Shown here in pieces: positions 29,180-38,120 of a stretch of DNA of 64,000 nt; the first letter of the stretch is position 1; every line of letters begins with the position of its first letter. The DNA is taken from NCBI RefSeq assembly GCF_000599985.1, contig NZ_CP007445.1:868001-932000 (forward strand), in the 5' to 3' direction. A model generated the notes under the pieces. That model saw only the letters and a program-made list of their open reading frames with translations, was not told where the DNA came from and ran no database searches. The position numbers and the translations under genes are program-made. The DNA is from Gilliamella apicola (GTDB lineage Bacteria > Pseudomonadota > Gammaproteobacteria > Enterobacterales > Orbaceae).

Positions 29180-30034
29180 TTACTTTCTATTGCTTTTATC
29201 GTTGAATTTTGCTCGATATTGGGATGGTGTTTGTTGCGTCTCTTTTTTAAAAACTACAGAAAAATAGTTACTATCGTCATAGCCACATTCCGATGAAATC
29301 ATACTGATCGAGTATTGAGTATTACGCAGTAATGACATCGCGTTACATAAACGACGCTTTTGCAGATACTGATTAATAGTCATACCTGTTTGGCTTTTAA
29401 ATAAACGGCTAATTGATCGTTCAGCAATGTGATTTTGTTTGCAAAACATCTCTAAATTAAATGAACAGCTAAGACTATTATGTAGGGTTGTAAAGAGTAG
29501 ATCCAACTGATGAGTTGCCGTAGGAGATTGTTCATTAGGAACTTGCTTAATTCTATCTAATAAAATTACTAACTGTAAAAATAGCGTTTCAGCTAAATGT
29601 ACCGAAGCTAAATTATTTTTTTGGGATTCAATTGTTAATTGATCAACCAATGGTGATAGCTGTTTAATAAAAGAGGGATTAATACGCCAAACACGTTCCG
29701 TATGTTTAGCATTAAGTTTAGGAAGATATTTTTCAATGATAGCTGATAAAAAAAGCGCTTCTCGCAAATATAGAATATTAAACAGTTTAAGATTAGTTAC
29801 TGATTCATAACCGTGAATATCTTTAGGATTAATATATAAAATATCGCCACTGGTAATGGGATAAATATAATCATTCCAATGATGCAATCCATTACCTGAA
29901 CAGACAATGACAATTTCATGGAAATCATGATCATGTAAAGGAAATATCTGTTGATGATCTCTTTTTTCGACAGTAACAGTATTTATCTCTGAAATAAAAT
30001 AATCCTGTTTATATAAACGTAAATATTTATTCAT
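29180..30034 (-). CDS. rhaR: RhaR, AraC-family regulator of the rhamnose regulatory genes
   Basis: 284 residues (E. coli RhaR 282). N-terminal cupin sugar-sensing domain (PLHDHDFHEIVIVCSGNGLHHWNDYIYPITSGDILYINPKDIHGYESV) and C-terminal double helix-turn-helix. The end ECGYDDSNYFSVVFKKETQQTPSQYR and MTINQYLQKRRLCNAMSLLRNT match E. coli RhaR specifically. RhaR senses rhamnose and activates rhaSR. It lies 30 bp after rhaS on the same strand, keeping the rhaS-rhaR order. Confidence 0.9.
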   Translation of the reverse strand: MNKYLRLYKQDYFISEINTVTVEKRDHQQIFPLHDHDFHEIVIVCSGNGLHHWNDYIYPITSGDILYINPKDIHGYESVTNLKLFNILYLREALFLSAIIEKYLPKLNAKHTERVWRINPSFIKQLSPLVDQLTIESQKNNLASVHLAETLFLQLVILLDRIKQVPNEQSPTATHQLDLLFTTLHNSLSCSFNLEMFCKQNHIAERSISRLFKSQTGMTINQYLQKRRLCNAMSLLRNTQYSISMISSECGYDDSNYFSVVFKKETQQTPSQYRAKFNDKSNRK

Positions 30035-30064
30035 AAATAGTTCTTGAAGTCCTTTTTATAACGA

Positions 30065-30889
30065 TTAATGATAATGTTTTTCGGGATCATTACGTAATAT
30101 GAGTGGACTAACTTTAAACTCTTGTTTAAAACACGTTGAAAAGTAGGCGCTATCATTAAATCCACATTCTTGAGCAATAGCTGTAATTGACTTACTGGTA
30201 TATAATAATTGAGTGTAGGCTTCTGCTAAGCGCAATTTTAATAAGTATTTTTGAGGAGTAATGCCTAATTGATTTTTTATGTGGCGATGAAAAGAGCGCA
30301 GTGACAATGAAAATTGCTGAGTGATCTTATCCCAATCAATTGGTTCTTTAAAATGAATTTGTAGCCAGTGTAACAATTGTTTAACTCGAGTATCAGTCGA
30401 ACCAGAACCTTGATTAACATACTGATTTTGTTTAAATAACAAGAGTAGTTGCAAAAAAAGGCTTTCTTGAACAGGATTTGGCTGTTCATTAACTTGATTG
30501 AGTTGATTTAAAATGGCTTGCACATGCTGGTCACATTTTTTATCCACAAAATAGTGTGATTGGTTAGAATTTTGACTGGGGATTAATTCATTAATACCAT
30601 TGATAAAATTGAATTTATCTGGTTCTCTAAATAAAATATTTGTTAAATGTAGATCATTAACGTTTTCATATAAATGGCAATCGCTTGCATGAATATAAAA
30701 CATCATGCTTGGATAAAGGTCAAAAAGCTGACCATTTAAAACATGTTTACCAGACCCTTTAGTGACAATAACAATTTCATTAAAATTATGCGTATGCTCA
30801 GGGTACACGGGTTGTGGTGCTCGAGGTTCAAGAGTGATGTTTTGCTTACTAGAAACAAAAAAATCCTTATCAAGTAGCTTTTGAATCAT
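30065..30889 (-). CDS. rhaS: RhaS-like AraC-family activator
   Basis: 274 residues from ATG 30889 (E. coli RhaS 278). Cupin domain at 20-100 (PVYPEHTHNFNEIVIVTKGSGKHVLNGQ) and AraC-type DNA-binding domain in the last 100 residues (WDKITQQFSLSLRSFHRHIKNQLGITPQKYL, ECGFNDSAYFSTCFKQEFKVSP). RhaS activates rhaBAD and rhaT with rhamnose. I chose ATG 30889 because GAGG lies 6 nt upstream; ATG 30901 lacks a ribosome site. A CRP-like site is about 135 bp upstream, as expected for an rhaSR promoter. Confidence 0.85.
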   Translation of the reverse strand: MIQKLLDKDFFVSSKQNITLEPRAPQPVYPEHTHNFNEIVIVTKGSGKHVLNGQLFDLYPSMMFYIHASDCHLYENVNDLHLTNILFREPDKFNFINGINELIPSQNSNQSHYFVDKKCDQHVQAILNQLNQVNEQPNPVQESLFLQLLLLFKQNQYVNQGSGSTDTRVKQLLHWLQIHFKEPIDWDKITQQFSLSLRSFHRHIKNQLGITPQKYLLKLRLAEAYTQLLYTSKSITAIAQECGFNDSAYFSTCFKQEFKVSPLILRNDPEKHYH

Positions 30890-31022
30890 AGATGACCTCA
30901 TAGTTTTACTAATGATTATATCTATATTCTAAAAGGAAATTCTTATCTGACCTTGAATATCTGGACATCGAAAATCTTTTTTTGGCTGTAATTTATAGGA
31001 ACTTTGGACTTTTTATCAAATT

Positions 31023-31038
31023 TGTGCGAAGACTCACA
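31023..31038. promoter_or_regulatory. CRP-like site upstream of rhaS
   Basis: TGTGC (31023-31027), GAAGAC, TCACA (31034-31038) matches nine of ten CRP core positions. It lies in the gap between the third regulator gene and rhaS, about 135 bp before the rhaS start. E. coli rhaSR is CRP-dependent. Confidence 0.6.
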
Positions 31039-31085
31039 CTTTTGACAACTCATTAAATTTACAAGTTGAGCTATTAATTATTAGC

Positions 31086-31910
31086 TTAATCTACTGAATT
31101 TTGCTTACCGATTTTCCTTTCTTCACTTGGTGTAATACCAAATGTTTTTTTATATAGCGTTGTAAAATGAGTACTATTGATAAAACCGCAAAGTAAAGAT
31201 ATTTCAGTAATGGTCATATCACTTTCACGAATTTTTGAGCGTGCGGATAATAATCTAAGTCGTTTGATGTAGTTTTCTGGTGTTAAACCTGTTGCTTGTT
31301 TAATATGCCTGAACATTGTTCTAAGCGTTAAATGAAAATGTTGAGTAATAGTATGCCAATCGTATTCATCAAAGCAGTTTTCTTGTAAATGATTAAGCAG
31401 AAGGTGAAGCTTATAACGTGTGTTATTTTTTTGTGCTTGGCGTTGTGATTGATCAATAATGGTAATTAATTTAAAAAATAAAAATTCACGATACTCTAAT
31501 GTGTTTTGCAAATCGAACATTTGATCGATAACAGAATTACACTCTTTTCTTAGACTAGGTGCTAACCAAACATAAGAATTTAAATCACTTGCGGAAATTC
31601 GATTCAATAACATTTCTATCTTATTTAAAAACATAAATTTTCGACGAGGATTAATCAAGATATTTGTCAGTTTTAAAGTGCCTAGATCATCATAGAAATG
31701 ATAATCATGGCAACGTACAAAAAACACATCACCTTGTTGAATAAATAAAGGTTTACCATTAATAACGTGCAGTCCATGGCCTTGCTCTACAATGACCAGC
31801 TCATCAAACTCATGGTTATGCTCAAAACTATTACCTTCTGGATCACTTTTATACAGTGCTAATTTATCTAATTCAGAATTAAAATAATTAATGATTTTTA
31901 AATGGTTCAT
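31086..31910 (-). CDS. Third RhaS/RhaR-like AraC-family regulator
   Basis: 274 residues with the same architecture as its two neighbours: cupin domain (SFEHNHEFDELVIVEQGHGLHVINGKPLFIQQGDVFFVRCHDYHFYDD) and C-terminal AraC helix-turn-helix pair (WHTITQHFHLTLRTMFRHIKQATGLTPENYIKRLRLLSARSKI, LCGFINSTHFTTLYKKTFGITPSEER). It resembles RhaS more than RhaR. It is divergent from the rhamnosidase gene with a 285-bp promoter region, so it most likely controls rhamnosidase-symporter expression in response to rhamnose or a rhamnoside. That role is inference from position. Confidence 0.85.
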   Translation of the reverse strand: MNHLKIINYFNSELDKLALYKSDPEGNSFEHNHEFDELVIVEQGHGLHVINGKPLFIQQGDVFFVRCHDYHFYDDLGTLKLTNILINPRRKFMFLNKIEMLLNRISASDLNSYVWLAPSLRKECNSVIDQMFDLQNTLEYREFLFFKLITIIDQSQRQAQKNNTRYKLHLLLNHLQENCFDEYDWHTITQHFHLTLRTMFRHIKQATGLTPENYIKRLRLLSARSKIRESDMTITEISLLCGFINSTHFTTLYKKTFGITPSEERKIGKQNSVD

Positions 31911-32195
31911 AATACTTACCTAACTTCTTTTAATTAATTCTAATTATGCTGAGTGAAAATGCTGAGTTAAAAAAGATGTAGCCGTAATGATTATTAAAAT
32001 TATTTTCACTTTCACTCCTCATACAATAATGTAATTAACTTTCCGTTTAAAAATAATAATTCTAAAAATGTGAACTGACACTTAATGATCTTTTTACTAC
32101 TGCCATTTATACCGCTAATCTGGCAGTGTCAAAGTAGCTGCCTTAAGCACCACATAGCTATACTCCTAAAAATAGATATTTTAAAGGAGAAGACT

Positions 32196-33764
32196 ATGTC
32201 ACAAGCGATGCAAAAAAATGATGATCTTGTTATGATTCGAGACATAACGTTTATTTCTAAAGCCGAAAATTTATTACCCACAATTCATCAAACAATTATC
32301 AAAGCGCAAAATATCATCACATTAGTTAATGATCCTAAAGCGGTTCATGGATGGTCGGCTAAGGTCATTAGCCCTGCGACAGTTTATTTCAATCAAAGCT
32401 TTCAAACTGGCGAAAGTTTTATTATTGATTTTGGACAACATGGTGTTGGGTATTTATCTTTTTTGTGTGATGCGGTAGGCAGTCCTCCCGATGCTCCTGC
32501 ACATATCAAGTTCACCTTTACGGAAACTTTGAGTGAACTTGCAGAGCCATTTGGTCAATATCAAGGATGGTTAAGTAAAAGTTGGTTACAAGAACACGAT
32601 GAATACATTGATGTGCTACCTGCACAAATAACCTTATCCAGACGTTACTGTTTTCGCTATTTGAAAATTGAGATTGTTTCACTATCGCCTAAATACAATT
32701 TGACGTTTAAAGATATCGAGTTTAAAACGGTAAGTTCAGCACCTAAATACTGTATTGAGTGTCAAACACAAGATCCTCAGCTCGCTAAGATAGATCAAGT
32801 ATCAGTGCACACATTGCGAAACTGTATGCAAGAGGTGTTTGAAGATGGCCCTAAACGAGATAGACGATTGTGGTTAGGAGACTTACGACTTCAAGCTTTA
32901 GTTAACAATGTTACATTTAAACAACATGACCTTGTTCGCCGTTGCTTATATTTGTTTGCAAGCCATAGGCGAGAAGATGGAATGGTTTCGGCCAATATTT
33001 TTGTCAAACCACAAATTATTGCTGATGATACGTTCTTATTTGATTATTCGCTGTTTTACATTGATGTCTTATATGACTATTTCATGGCAACAAGTGATGA
33101 TAATACGGTCAAAGAATTATGGCCTATAGCCTTACAACAGATCGACATCGCACTAAAACGTTGTGATGAATATGGGCTAGTAGTTGATAGTGATGACTGG
33201 TGGTCATTTATTGATTGGCATGAAAAACTCAATAAACAAGGTGCTTCACAAGGTGTTTTAATCTATTGTTTAGACAAAGCGATAAAGCTATCCCAAACCT
33301 TTCAACCAGAAATATCCTCAAATTTACAACAAAAATTGGATTTTGTTAAACACGCTGCCGACCAACTATGGGATGAAAAATCAGGATTTTACATAAGTGG
33401 AGCGCAACGTCAAGTTAGCTATGCAACGCAAATTTGGATGATTCTTGCTGATGTAGGAGATCGTAACCATCAGCAAAAATTGATGAATAAGTTGCTATTA
33501 ACTCCTCCTGATATTGGTATGAATACACCTTACTTACGTCATCACTATATTTTTGCTTTATTAAAAGTTGGTATGAAAAAACAGGCGATAGACGAAATTA
33601 AAGCCTATTGGGGAAAAATGGTTGAATATGGCGCTGACACTTTTTGGGAACTTTTTGATCCCAACGATCTCAATTATTCACCTTACGGAAACAAAATAAT
33701 TAACAGTTACTGCCATGCATGGAGCTGTACACCTGCTTGGTTTATTCGTCAATACTCTCTTTAA
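32196..33764 (+). CDS. Alpha-L-rhamnosidase-like glycoside hydrolase (GH78 type), cytoplasmic
   Basis: 522 residues. A beta-sandwich N-terminal part (to about 190) precedes an alpha/alpha six-hairpin barrel. The GH78 signature DGPKRDRRLWLGD spans residues 217-229 and includes the expected acidic residues; later WWSFIDWHE (near 333-341) and the C-terminal SYCHAWSCTPAWFI are also typical. It is shorter than many GH78 enzymes and lacks a signal peptide, so it should act on imported rhamnosides. ATG 32196 has AAAGGAGA upstream; the longer frame from 32085 has no ribosome site. It is translationally linked to the symporter downstream and next to rhamnose catabolism. Confidence 0.85.
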   Translation: MSQAMQKNDDLVMIRDITFISKAENLLPTIHQTIIKAQNIITLVNDPKAVHGWSAKVISPATVYFNQSFQTGESFIIDFGQHGVGYLSFLCDAVGSPPDAPAHIKFTFTETLSELAEPFGQYQGWLSKSWLQEHDEYIDVLPAQITLSRRYCFRYLKIEIVSLSPKYNLTFKDIEFKTVSSAPKYCIECQTQDPQLAKIDQVSVHTLRNCMQEVFEDGPKRDRRLWLGDLRLQALVNNVTFKQHDLVRRCLYLFASHRREDGMVSANIFVKPQIIADDTFLFDYSLFYIDVLYDYFMATSDDNTVKELWPIALQQIDIALKRCDEYGLVVDSDDWWSFIDWHEKLNKQGASQGVLIYCLDKAIKLSQTFQPEISSNLQQKLDFVKHAADQLWDEKSGFYISGAQRQVSYATQIWMILADVGDRNHQQKLMNKLLLTPPDIGMNTPYLRHHYIFALLKVGMKKQAIDEIKAYWGKMVEYGADTFWELFDPNDLNYSPYGNKIINSYCHAWSCTPAWFIRQYSL

Positions 33765-33792
33765 CCAATCAATATTATTAAAGGATCTTAAA

Positions 33793-35142
33793 ATGATGCA
33801 TTCAATATTTAAACTTTGGCAACAACGAATTGGTTATGGGATTGCTGATTTATCCTGTAACTTAGTATGGCAATTAATTTCATTGTATCTTATGTATTTT
33901 TATACCGATGTAATGGAACTTCCTGCTTACTATGTTGGTATTATGTTTTTAGTTACGCGATTGGTTGATGGTGTCGCTGATGTATTAATGGGGCTTATCA
34001 TTGATAATACATCAACCCGTTGGGGACGGTGTCGTCCATGGTTATTAATCGGCGCAATTCCTTTTGGAATACTATGTGTATTGGTATTTTATGTGCCCGA
34101 TTTTGGTACCACAGGAAAACTTATCTATGCATTTGTAACCTACTTGTGTCTGTCCTTTATCTACACCATTGTTAATATTCCTTTTAGTGCAATGTTACCG
34201 TTTTTAACGGCCGATTCTTTAGAACGTACAACATTATCCTCAGTAAGAATTTTATTAGGATCGTTAGGATCAACCATTGTTGCAGTGGCAACATTACCTT
34301 TAGTTGCAACGCTAGGTAATGGTAATCAAAATCATGGTTTTTTATATACTGCAATCATTTTTGGTGGCATTGCAACTTTCTTTTTAATCGTCAGTTTTAA
34401 AAATGTTGAAGAAAAAATCTCAATAACCCAAGATAAAATGACGTTAACACGAGCATGGCAAGGTTTAAAAAATAATACCCCTTGGAAAGTATTTGCTTTC
34501 AATATCTTTCTCATGTGGGGAGCATTCTTTTTACAAACTGGCACGTTAGTTTATTTTTTTAATTATTATGTCCAAAGCACTGAATTAACAGCTATTATTG
34601 CAGGTGTATCAACCTTTGTACCGTTGCTTGGAACGCTCACCGTTCCTTTCTTAGCTAATCGTCTTAAAAAACGCCATATTTACCTATTTGCTAGCACCAT
34701 TAATTTAGTTGGAATGGGGATTATGATGCTATCTGGCATTAATCATCTTGGCTTAATAACTGGCTCGGTGATTTTATCGATTGGAGCGGGTCAACGTTTA
34801 GCGATCTATTTTTCAATGCAAGCCGATCCTGTTGATTATGGTGTCTGGAAAACAGGCATTAATACTGCAGGTATCTTAACCTCTATAAACGGTTTTTTAG
34901 GTAAGGTTGCGATGGCAGGTGCAGGTGCAATTACAGGCTTTTTGCTCTCTTCTGGTGGTTATATCGCTAATGCAGAACAAGTACCAAGTGCACTTTTTGC
35001 CATTAAGCTTTGCTATCTCTATCTACCTGCAATTTTAATCATAGCTTCTATGGTTTGGATTGGTAAATTTTACAAACTTGATGACATTTATGCGTCCATC
35101 TGCGCAGAACTTGATGCCAAACGATTAAATGAAAGTGAATAA
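33793..35142 (+). CDS. GPH-family glycoside:cation symporter, probably for rhamnosides
   Basis: 449 residues, about twelve membrane helices. The family signature is at the start: RIGYGIADLSCNLVWQLISLYLMYFYTDV and LVDGVADVLMGLIIDNTSTRWGRCRPWLLIG, as in MelB, YicJ and related glycoside-pentoside-hexuronide symporters. AAGGAT (33781-33786) precedes ATG 33793 (a second ATG follows at 33796), 28 bp after the rhamnosidase stop. Position after a cytoplasmic rhamnosidase suggests it imports rhamnose-containing glycosides; the substrate is inferred, not read. Confidence 0.85.
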   Translation: MMHSIFKLWQQRIGYGIADLSCNLVWQLISLYLMYFYTDVMELPAYYVGIMFLVTRLVDGVADVLMGLIIDNTSTRWGRCRPWLLIGAIPFGILCVLVFYVPDFGTTGKLIYAFVTYLCLSFIYTIVNIPFSAMLPFLTADSLERTTLSSVRILLGSLGSTIVAVATLPLVATLGNGNQNHGFLYTAIIFGGIATFFLIVSFKNVEEKISITQDKMTLTRAWQGLKNNTPWKVFAFNIFLMWGAFFLQTGTLVYFFNYYVQSTELTAIIAGVSTFVPLLGTLTVPFLANRLKKRHIYLFASTINLVGMGIMMLSGINHLGLITGSVILSIGAGQRLAIYFSMQADPVDYGVWKTGINTAGILTSINGFLGKVAMAGAGAITGFLLSSGGYIANAEQVPSALFAIKLCYLYLPAILIIASMVWIGKFYKLDDIYASICAELDAKRLNESE

Positions 35143-35195
35143 GGAGATAAGTAAGCGTACTAAAGGGTATTTTGATAATTTAAAAGGAGAGCTCT

Positions 35196-35535
35196 ATGTA
35201 GTTAAAATTTGTCGTTGTAGACTGATGTTTATATTTGCTCCCAACACGTGCATCATTTGAATGTCAGACAGAACAAGATGCACTTAAGTTAAAGGGTGAT
35301 GGTGAATTCAATATTGATACTACAAGAAAAAACATCAACCATCCATTAAAACGACAGTAAAAACGATTTAGATGTCAAAGATGGCGATCGGTGGAGAGTG
35401 AATAGTCGAATCTCAATTAGTTTAGACGGTAAATGTGAGTTAGCCAATCACTCTTATGCTGCTTTTTCAATACAACCACTGGTCGATCTCAGTGGTAAAG
35501 AAAATTTAAATAATGCTAGCTTTTATTTTGGTTAA
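35196..35535 (+). pseudogene. Decayed outer-membrane porin gene remnant
   Basis: AAAAGGAG at 35183-35190 precedes ATG 35196, which is followed at once by TAG (35199). The same frame reads like a signal peptide (LKFVVV, a TGA, then CLYLLPTRASFE) and then a mature start ECQTEQDALKLKGDGEFNID, before stopping at TAA. A neighbouring frame then continues with NDLDVKDGDRWRVNSRISIS and SIQPLVDLSGKENLNNASFYFG, the style of a carbohydrate-porin beta-barrel, stops, and reads on as KNDWQF. Two stops in the signal peptide, a frame change and loss of the 3' part show a dead gene. Its place after a GPH symporter suggests a former outer-membrane rhamnoside channel. The porin assignment is from pattern only. 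Confidence 0.65.
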
Positions 35536-35557
35536 AAAAATGATTGGCAATTTTAAT

Positions 35558-36988
35558 TTAGAACAGCACAAAAAAGATTAAATTATCTATTATAAATACT
35601 GGAATCAAAATACCAATTGACCATTTCATATAACCAAAAAAGCTAGGCATAATGATTTTGCTTTGGGTTGCAATACTTTTTACCATAAAGTTAGGGGCAT
35701 TACCGATATAGCTAAGTGCTCCCATAAATACAGAACCCATTGAAATTGCAAGCAAAGTCTTTTCAAGCGTAGTCATTAAGAGTGTAGCATCGCCAGAGGC
35801 TAAATTAAAAAAGACTAAATAAGTGGGCGCATTATCTAAAAATCCTGACAACAAACCTGAAAGCCAAAAATACATACTATTAATTGGGGTGTTTTGCGAA
35901 TCACTTACCAAAGCAACTACTGGTGCCAATGCACCATTATGACCCTCTCTTAAAATAGCTAGTACTGGTACTATAGTAATAAAAATTCCTAAAAATAACT
36001 TAGCAACCTCAATAATTGGATCCCAATTAAATTCATTTCCTGCTCTTACTTGCTTTGGGGTAATAAGCATTGATGTAATGGTAATTATCACAAAAATGAT
36101 GTCGCGCACTAAATTTGGTAATGCAATATGAACCTCTAAGAACTCAAAACTAATCGGTGATTGCCAAATACCCGACATAAGTACACCAGCAATAATTGCT
36201 ACTAATAAAAATATATTCTTAATCCCATAAATCTTAACTGATTTGTTGTGTGACAAGGTCATGCCTGTTGCGGGTAATTTACCATATTGCTGACTAAAAT
36301 ATTTGTGATCAATCACATAAAAAATAGCCAACAATAAGATTGATGATAGCAAAACTGGCAACAGCATATGTTTAACCGTCCAACCAAAATCGACTCCTTT
36401 TAAAAAACCAATAAACAAAGGTGGATCGCCTAATGGTGTAAGACCGCCTCCAATATTGGCAACTAAAAAGATGAAAAAGATAATAATGTGCACGGCATGT
36501 TGACGATCACGATTAGCTCTAATTAAAGGTCGAATCATTAGCATAGCTGCACCTGTTGTACCCATTACTGATGCAAGCACTGTTCCTATTGCCAGCAAAC
36601 CGACATTTACTTTTGGGGTACTTATTGCATCGCTTTTAATTAAAATCCCACCAGAAACAGTAAATAGCGCCAGCAGCAATAAAATAAAAGGGATAAATTC
36701 AGCAATAATGGCATGTGTTGTTAGATTTAACGTTGTTTGCCAGCCAAACGTTACCAATGCAGACAATAAAAACATCAGCGTCCAGCCTAATGTGACTTTA
36801 CCATAATGATGATGCCAAAGCCTTGGTAAAAACAGCGGCATTAACGCAATTGAAAGCAAAATCCCGACAAAGGGAACACCCCAATAAATCGATAAATTAT
36901 GACCATTAAAATCCGCTGCATAAATATCAAACGGCATTAAAATTAATAAAATAGATGATAGTAATGATAAATTAAAATGGGTTTTCAT
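35558..36988 (-). CDS. nhaD: Na+/H+ antiporter, NhaD type
   Basis: 476 residues. It begins with a signal-like hydrophobic helix (LSLLSSILLILMPFDIYAA) and has about twelve further membrane helices. The NhaD-type ion-transporter hallmark NIGGGLTPLGDPPLFIGFLKGV lies near residue 175-195; GTTGAAMLMIRPLIRANRDR and FLDNAPTYLVFFNLASGD are also characteristic. It exchanges Na+ or Li+ for H+ in the inner membrane. It stands alone and converges on the dead porin remnant with only about 20 bp between them. Assignment within the ion-transporter superfamily is fairly secure. Confidence 0.85.
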   Translation of the reverse strand: MKTHFNLSLLSSILLILMPFDIYAADFNGHNLSIYWGVPFVGILLSIALMPLFLPRLWHHHYGKVTLGWTLMFLLSALVTFGWQTTLNLTTHAIIAEFIPFILLLLALFTVSGGILIKSDAISTPKVNVGLLAIGTVLASVMGTTGAAMLMIRPLIRANRDRQHAVHIIIFFIFLVANIGGGLTPLGDPPLFIGFLKGVDFGWTVKHMLLPVLLSSILLLAIFYVIDHKYFSQQYGKLPATGMTLSHNKSVKIYGIKNIFLLVAIIAGVLMSGIWQSPISFEFLEVHIALPNLVRDIIFVIITITSMLITPKQVRAGNEFNWDPIIEVAKLFLGIFITIVPVLAILREGHNGALAPVVALVSDSQNTPINSMYFWLSGLLSGFLDNAPTYLVFFNLASGDATLLMTTLEKTLLAISMGSVFMGALSYIGNAPNFMVKSIATQSKIIMPSFFGYMKWSIGILIPVFIIDNLIFFVLF

Positions 36989-38120
36989 ATCTTATTACGG
37001 GCGCTAAAGCAAAGAATTATAGCCTAAATGTACAACGTTTACCAACCAAGCTAATAATACACTAGGTAACAAGTGATTAAATATTGAATTAAAATAGTGG
37101 GAGAGGTTTGTATATTAAATCGGACTATTAAGATAACAATGTCTTAATCAATGTGTTATCAACAAAATATTGATCAATAAAATCTCATTATTTGTAAAAA
37201 TTATTCAGGAGTTTATACCGTTTAAGGATTTTGTATCTATTTAATATTCAAAAGAAGATATAATTTTATTCAAGGTTTTAGCTTTTCACTATTTACTAGC
37301 ATTCGTACTCATTTTTTATGCACAGTACACTTTTAAAATTAAATGACATAGACATCTGAATAATATTTACAAAATTAATTTAAATTAAACTTTTAACTTT
37401 AATGTATTAATTTGCTTACTCTAAAACTCTATTCATTATTCTATGGATATTTAAAAAATATTTTTTATCGTTATGTCGTCAATTATTTTGTCAAAAAATT
37501 TGAGCTTATGAGTAGGTTTTAGTGAAGTGAAATTTTTTGATATAAAATTTTAAAAATTTCTCAACATAAAATCACAAGATCTGTTAATCCTTTTTTGATC
37601 ATGTTTAGACCACAAATTTTAATTATATTTTGTTGGAAAAACTGAATATTGGGAATAAACCAAAATTACAAAGTTGAACGATTTATTGGCAGTAAAAGTT
37701 AGCAATTCTCTCGAAATATAACTTGATAACAGCTATCCATGAAAAAAGATATTATGGGATAAGCATGTCTTATAAATGACGGTTTATTGGTTGAAAGAAT
37801 TGTTTTATAAAATTAGTCATCCTAAAAATTATGATAAAGCTTTTGCTCTTTTTTATTATGTGATTACAACGTATCATTTTGAATACACTTTGTATTAGGC
37901 AAAATGTTTTAATTTAACCTAATCATAATTGCGTTTGCCTAGTTTATCGATAACGATAATATATCTTTCAACGTTTTTCCGGACTAATTTATTCATTTTG
38001 TCTTTTTTCTCTTTTTTCTTTAATAGCACAATATGTGTCTATTTTATTTACTTTCATGGTTATAAAATATCCAATTACGATTTTGGGTGATCTTTTAATT
38101 TTTATATAGGAAAAAAGACT
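36989..38120. other. 1.1-kb gene-free AT-rich region upstream of nhaD and dld
   Basis: No reading frame of useful length, no tRNA-like or other RNA signature and no repeat shared with the rest of the window were seen. It must hold the divergent promoters of nhaD and dld. It is the longest stretch without a recognisable gene in the window and could contain decayed sequence or an unrecognised small RNA. Confidence 0.6.

Noticed and set aside
32069..32084. CRP-like site before the rhamnosidase gene
   Set aside because: Only the left half TGTGA fits; the right half matches at two of five positions.
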